From: Brevundimonas sp. G8
GTDB taxonomy: Bacteria > Pseudomonadota > Alphaproteobacteria > Caulobacterales > Caulobacteraceae
Direction of reading: 5' to 3'
Assembly (NCBI RefSeq): GCF_902506205.1
Contig: NZ_LR732816.1
Location: 2,926,993 to 2,990,992 of the forward strand
Length of the DNA stretch: 64,000 bases
Shown: positions 60,484 to 64,000 of the stretch, piece by piece
Position numbering within the stretch: position 1 is the stretch's first letter
How the letters are laid out: the number at the start of each line of letters is the position of its first letter
The notes under the pieces: model-generated
What the model was told of the DNA's origin: nothing
The model's database searches: none
The model's input: the letters and a program-made list of their open reading frames with translations, nothing else
Position numbers and translations under genes: made by a program

Positions 60484-60510
60484 ACGGCCGGGCTAAGTCA
60501 GTCCGGCCGT
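60484..60510 (+). terminator. rpsB-tsf intergenic hairpin, possible attenuator
   Basis: ACGGCCGG (60484-60491), 11-base loop, CCGGCCGT (60503-60510), no U-run. It could dampen tsf expression relative to rpsB or mark an RNA-processing site. Confidence 0.4.
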
Positions 60511-60542
60511 TCCCACATACGAAATCCCCCAAGGAGAAGAAC

Positions 60543-61484
60543 ATGGCCGAGATCACTGCCGCCCTCGTGAAGGAACTTCGCGAGCGTTCGGGCGTCGGCA
60601 TGATGGACTGCAAGAAGGCGCTGGTCGAAAACGACGGCAACATCGAAGCATCGATCGACTGGCTGCGCGCCAAGGGCCTGTCCAAGGCCGCCAAGAAGGC
60701 CGACCGCGTCGCCGCTGAAGGCCTTGTCGCCGTCGCGTCCAAGGAAGACGGCAAGGGCGAAGTCGCCGCCGCCATCGAGTTCAACGCCGAGACCGACTTC
60801 GTCGCTCGCAACGAGCTGTTCCAGAACGCCGCCAAGTCGTTCGCCCAACTGGGTCTGGACCACCACTCGGTCGAAGCCCTGCACGGCGCCGAACTGGAAG
60901 CCGGCAAGACGGTCCAGGACGAAGTGACCAACATGATCGCCACCATCGGCGAGAACATGCAACTGCGCCGCGCCGCCCGCCTGTCGGTGTCGGAAGGCGT
61001 CGTCTCGACCTACGTCCACAACGCGGTTTCGCCGGGCGTGGGCCGCATCGGCGTGCTGGTCGCCCTGGAAGGCGAGGGCGACAAGACCGCTCTGCGCGAA
61101 CTGGGCCGCAAGATCGCCATGCACGTCGCCGCGACCGCTCCGCTGTCGTTGAATACCGACGACCTGGACCCCGCCGCCATCGAGAAGGAACGCACCGTTC
61201 TGACCGAAAAGGCCAAGGAAGAAGGTCGCCCGGAAGCCATGATCGCCAAGATCGTGGAAGGCCAGATCAACAAGTTCCAGAAGGACGTGGTGCTGTCCAA
61301 GCAGCCGTTCGTCATGGACCCGGACGTGACCATCGAACAGCTGGTCGCCAACTCGGCCAAGGAACTGGGCTCCTCCAACCTGCACCTGGCCGGCTTCGTG
61401 CGCCTGGCGCTGGGTGAAGGCGTCGAGAAGGTCGAAGGCCCCGACTTCGCGTCGGAAGTCGCCTCCATGATGGGCGGCAACTAA
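60543..61484 (+). CDS. tsf: Elongation factor Ts
   Basis: 313-residue nucleotide-exchange factor for EF-Tu. The N-terminal UBA-like module [17 protein letters not shown] (about 11-27) and [13 protein letters not shown] and [10 protein letters not shown] follow the family. AAGGAG precedes the ATG by six bases. It is cotranscribed with rpsB in most bacteria. Confidence 0.98.
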   Translation: MAEITAALVKELRERSGVGMMDCKKALVENDGNIEASIDWLRAKGLSKAAKKADRVAAEGLVAVASKEDGKGEVAAAIEFNAETDFVARNELFQNAAKSFAQLGLDHHSVEALHGAELEAGKTVQDEVTNMIATIGENMQLRRAARLSVSEGVVSTYVHNAVSPGVGRIGVLVALEGEGDKTALRELGRKIAMHVAATAPLSLNTDDLDPAAIEKERTVLTEKAKEEGRPEAMIAKIVEGQINKFQKDVVLSKQPFVMDPDVTIEQLVANSAKELGSSNLHLAGFVRLALGEGVEKVEGPDFASEVASMMGGN

Positions 61485-61520
61485 CAAGTCTTCCCCTCAT
61501 TCGTGAGGGTTTTGTATCAG

Positions 61521-61556
61521 AAGGGCGCGTTCGGCTTTGATGGCTGGCGCGCCCTT
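61521..61556 (+). terminator. tsf-pyrH intergenic hairpin
   Basis: AAGGGCGCG (61521-61529) pairs with CGCGCCCTT (61548-61556), 18-base loop. There is no U-run after it, so it may attenuate rather than fully stop transcription. Confidence 0.4.
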
Positions 61557-61611
61557 CGTCTATAAGAAGTCGCCTGATTCAATGGCGCCGCAGTCAAACG
61601 GACCGTCCCGC

Positions 61612-62346
61612 ATGCCCGACGCCACCTCGACCTTCCGCTACAAACGCGTCCTGCTGAAGGTGTCCGGCGAGGTGCTGATGGGCGATCAGTCGTTCGGCGT
61701 CGATATGAACACCGTCGATGCGGTCGCCAAGTCGGTCGCAGACGTGGCGGCCGAAGGCGTCGAAATCTGCCTGGTCATCGGCGGCGGCAATATCTTCCGG
61801 GGCCTGTCCAAGGCGGCGGCGGGCATGGAACGCGCCCAGGCCGACTATATGGGCATGCTGGCGACCATCATGAACGCCCTGGCGATGCAGTCGGCGCTGG
61901 AGAAGATCGGCGTTTCGACCCGCGTGCAGAGCGCCATTCCGATGGCCGCCATCGCCGAACCCTACATCCGCCGTCGCGCCCTGCGTCATCTGGAAAAGGG
62001 ACGGGTGGTGATCTTCGCCGCCGGCGTCGGCGCGCCCTTCTTCACGACAGACTCGGGCGCCGCGCTGCGCGCCGCTGAAATGGGCTGCGACGCCCTGCTG
62101 AAGGGCACCAGCGTGGACGGCGTTTATACCGCCGACCCCAAAAAGGATCCGACCGCCACCCGCTACGAGACCCTGACCTATCAGGATGTTCTGGCCAAGG
62201 ATCTGCGGGTCATGGATGCCTCGGCCATCGCCATGATGCGCGACACGGGCATCCCGATCGTGGTCTTCTCCATTCGGGAAGACAACTCGCTGCGCCGGAC
62301 CCTGACCGGCCAAGGCACGTTCACGGTCATTCAGGACGTCGCTTGA
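61612..62346 (+). CDS. pyrH: UMP kinase
   Basis: 244-residue amino-acid-kinase-fold enzyme converting UMP to [18 protein letters not shown] (about 9-23), GGGNIFRG (about 61-68) and [18 protein letters not shown] near the C-terminus are typical. ATG 61612 (MPDATSTF) is chosen over two upstream in-frame ATGs since the family N-terminus is short. Confidence 0.96.
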   Translation: MPDATSTFRYKRVLLKVSGEVLMGDQSFGVDMNTVDAVAKSVADVAAEGVEICLVIGGGNIFRGLSKAAAGMERAQADYMGMLATIMNALAMQSALEKIGVSTRVQSAIPMAAIAEPYIRRRALRHLEKGRVVIFAAGVGAPFFTTDSGAALRAAEMGCDALLKGTSVDGVYTADPKKDPTATRYETLTYQDVLAKDLRVMDASAIAMMRDTGIPIVVFSIREDNSLRRTLTGQGTFTVIQDVA

Positions 62347-62384
62347 ACGTCTGCTGACCAGGAAAGACAAGAGAGACCAAGACC

Positions 62385-62942
62385 ATGGCAAAGCCTGAAC
62401 TGAAGACCTATCGCGACCGCATGGAACGGTCTGTGACCGCCCTGAAGGAAGAGTTCAGCGGCCTGCGGACCGGACGCGCCAATGCCGGCCTGCTTGAGCC
62501 CGTGAGGGTGGAAGCCTATGGCTCGGCCTCGCCGCTGAGCGCCGTCGCGGCCATCAGCGTGCCCGAGCCGCGCATGATCAGCGTCAACGTCTGGGACAAG
62601 GGCATGGTTGTCGCCGTCGAGAAGGCGATCCGTAACGCGAACCTGGGCCTGAACCCCATCGTCGACGGCCAGACGCTGCGCATCCCCGTGCCGCCGCTGA
62701 CCGAGGAACGCCGCAAGGATCTGGTCAAGCTGGCCGGAAAATACACCGAGCAGCAGAAGATTTCGGTCCGCAACGTCCGTCGCGACGCCAACGACGACCT
62801 GAAGAAGGCCGAGAAGGCCGGCGAGATCAGCCAGGACGAGCAGAAGAAGATGGAGACCGAGGTCCAGAAGGAAACCGACGCGGCCATCAAGCGCATCGAC
62901 GAGGCCTTGAAGACCAAAGAACAAGAGATCATGCAGGTCTGA
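62385..62942 (+). CDS. frr: Ribosome recycling factor
   Basis: 185 residues, the standard length. It starts with a helix containing [20 protein letters not shown] and ends with the coiled-coil helices ([31 protein letters not shown]). It splits the post-termination ribosome with EF-G. Confidence 0.97.
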   Translation: MAKPELKTYRDRMERSVTALKEEFSGLRTGRANAGLLEPVRVEAYGSASPLSAVAAISVPEPRMISVNVWDKGMVVAVEKAIRNANLGLNPIVDGQTLRIPVPPLTEERRKDLVKLAGKYTEQQKISVRNVRRDANDDLKKAEKAGEISQDEQKKMETEVQKETDAAIKRIDEALKTKEQEIMQV

Positions 62943-62979
62943 GGCGAAACGGCTTGGCCCTGAAGGGATCGCACGAGAG

Positions 62980-63753
62980 ATGACGGCAGACAGCGCCGCG
63001 CCTTCTGGCCAACGCCCACAAGGACGGGGTCCCGATGGGCCGCGTCATGTCGCCATTATCATGGACGGCAACGGCCGCTGGGCGAAAGCGCGGGGCCTGC
63101 CGCGCGCCCTGGGCCATCGCGAGGGCGTGCAGGCGCTGAAGCGCACGATCCAGGCGGCGCCGGACCTGGGCATCAATTGCCTGACCGTGTTCGGCTTCTC
63201 GACGGAGAATTGGAGCCGGCCCGAGGACGAGGTGTCCGACCTGATGGGGCTGGTTCGAACCTATGTGGCGAGCGACCTTGCGCGTCTGGCGAAAGCGGGC
63301 GTGCGTCTGCGAATCCTGGGCCGTCGCGAAGGTCTGCCTGGAGACATCGCCGCCATCATCGAAAGGGCCGAGGCCCAGACGGCGCATAACGACCGCTTCT
63401 TGCTGCAGGTCGCCTTCAACTATGGCGGCCGGGCCGATCTGGTGGACTCCGCGCGGCGGCACATGGAACGGGTCCTGGCGGGGGAGACGGCCGAACCGAT
63501 CACCGAGGCAGTCCTGACCTCCGGGCTGGCGACGGCGGGTTCGCCGCCGCTGGATCTGATCGTGCGCACGTCCGGTGAGCAGCGCCTGTCGAACTTCCTG
63601 TTGTGGGAAGCCGCTTACGCCGAACTGGTGTTCCAGGACATCCTGTGGCCCGACTATGGCCCCAAGGCTCTGGCCGAGGCGATCGCCGCCTTTGGTCAAC
63701 GCGACCGTCGCTATGGCGGTCGAGAGGTCGCCCCCGTGCGCGCTACGGCCTGA
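62980..63753 (+). CDS. uppS: Isoprenyl transferase (undecaprenyl diphosphate synthase)
   Basis: 257-residue cis-prenyltransferase supplying the lipid carrier for peptidoglycan. The signature IIMDGNGRWAKARGLPRALGH (split around residues 26-46) includes the catalytic Asp. FGFSTENWSRP and RTSGEQRLSNFLLWEAAYAE complete the active site. Its TGA overlaps the cdsA ATG. Confidence 0.97.
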   Translation: MTADSAAPSGQRPQGRGPDGPRHVAIIMDGNGRWAKARGLPRALGHREGVQALKRTIQAAPDLGINCLTVFGFSTENWSRPEDEVSDLMGLVRTYVASDLARLAKAGVRLRILGRREGLPGDIAAIIERAEAQTAHNDRFLLQVAFNYGGRADLVDSARRHMERVLAGETAEPITEAVLTSGLATAGSPPLDLIVRTSGEQRLSNFLLWEAAYAELVFQDILWPDYGPKALAEAIAAFGQRDRRYGGREVAPVRATA

Positions 63754-64000
63754 TGGCGGTCAAGGGGCGTGATATTGCGTTGAGGGCGGCTTCCGCCGCC
63801 GTGCTGGCGCCGGCGGCTGTCGCCGCGACCTGGTTCGGCGGTGTGTGGTTCCTGGCGCTGGTGGTCGTCGCCGCCGTCGTTCTCGCCTTCGAATGGGGCG
63901 CAATGAGCGCGCCTAGAGCTCCTCGTCCTATCGGTTTGGCCGTCGCTCTTGCGGTCGTCGCCTCCGTCGTCAGCGCCTACTTCGGCGTCATGTCGGTGGC
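63753..64000 (+). CDS. cdsA: Phosphatidate cytidylyltransferase, 3' truncated
   Basis: The first 82 codons are visible: MAVKGRDIALRAASAAVLAP followed by two or three hydrophobic stretches (VWFLALVVVAAVVLAFEWG, then IGLAVALAVVASVVSAYFG). The ALRAASA start and the EW pair are usual for CdsA, which makes CDP-diacylglycerol. Place after uppS is the conserved order. The diagnostic C-terminal signature lies beyond the window, so the call leans on context. Confidence 0.85.
   Translation, partial: MAVKGRDIALRAASAAVLAPAAVAATWFGGVWFLALVVVAAVVLAFEWGAMSAPRAPRPIGLAVALAVVASVVSAYFGVMSV

Overview
The window is a stretch of alphaproteobacterial chromosome, most probably from the order Caulobacterales and, as a best guess, Brevundimonas. 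The reasons are the high G+C content, dense overlapping operons, the tig / clpP / clpX / lon / HU protease block, a full nuo operon followed by birA, coaX and RNase J, the short alphaproteobacterial ProRS followed by lolC/E and lolD, an SOS operator of the alphaproteobacterial type (GAAC-N7-GAAC), and several promoters of the EcfG/SigT general-stress type (GGAAC-N17-GTT). I see no insertion sequence, prophage or CRISPR array; this is mainly core chromosome with small lineage-specific insertions.

Layout. Positions 1-7.5 kb hold a truncated amino-acid permease with an overlapping Hpt-domain protein, an fpr-chorismate mutase pair on the minus strand, an exported dipeptidyl-peptidase IV-like enzyme overlapping a lipoprotein amidase, a SemiSWEET and an SCP2 protein. 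Positions 7.5-12 kb hold an acyl-CoA dehydrogenase and then a stress-responsive island: an EgtB-EgtD fusion for ergothioneine synthesis, a KGG-repeat protein, a proline-rich 53-residue protein and a membrane-anchored DUF883-like protein, most with EcfG-type promoters. Positions 12-23.4 kb are the proteostasis block (trigger factor, ClpP, ClpX, Lon, HU), interrupted by two tandem paralogues of unknown function and by a set of three tiny overlapping genes between clpX and lon. Positions 23.3-30.4 kb hold tRNA-Val, a 1.1-kilo-residue autotransporter with calcium-type repeats, a glycosyltransferase, two identical tRNA-Asp genes each followed by an inverted copy of its own 3' end, and an AbgT transporter.

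Positions 30.5-45.9 kb are the complete 14-subunit complex I operon (nuoA-N) with three extra small genes translationally coupled inside it. Positions 45.9-54.1 kb run birA, coaX, rnj, an unknown membrane protein, DUF3088, DUF1467, proS, lolC/E and lolD. Positions 54.1-58.6 kb hold an exported MsrA, a 31-residue membrane peptide under a promoter overlapped by an SOS box (a likely SidA-type division inhibitor), and dnaE. The right end is a DUF4142 lipoprotein and the classical rpsB-tsf-pyrH-frr-uppS-cdsA run, with cdsA cut by the window edge.

The most interesting items are the SOS-controlled micro-protein before dnaE, the EgtB-EgtD fusion under a general-stress promoter, the three passengers in the nuo operon, the three-gene micro-operon between clpX and lon, and the tRNA-Asp 3' hairpins. 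All functional statements are read from sequence motifs by eye; no database search or alignment was run.
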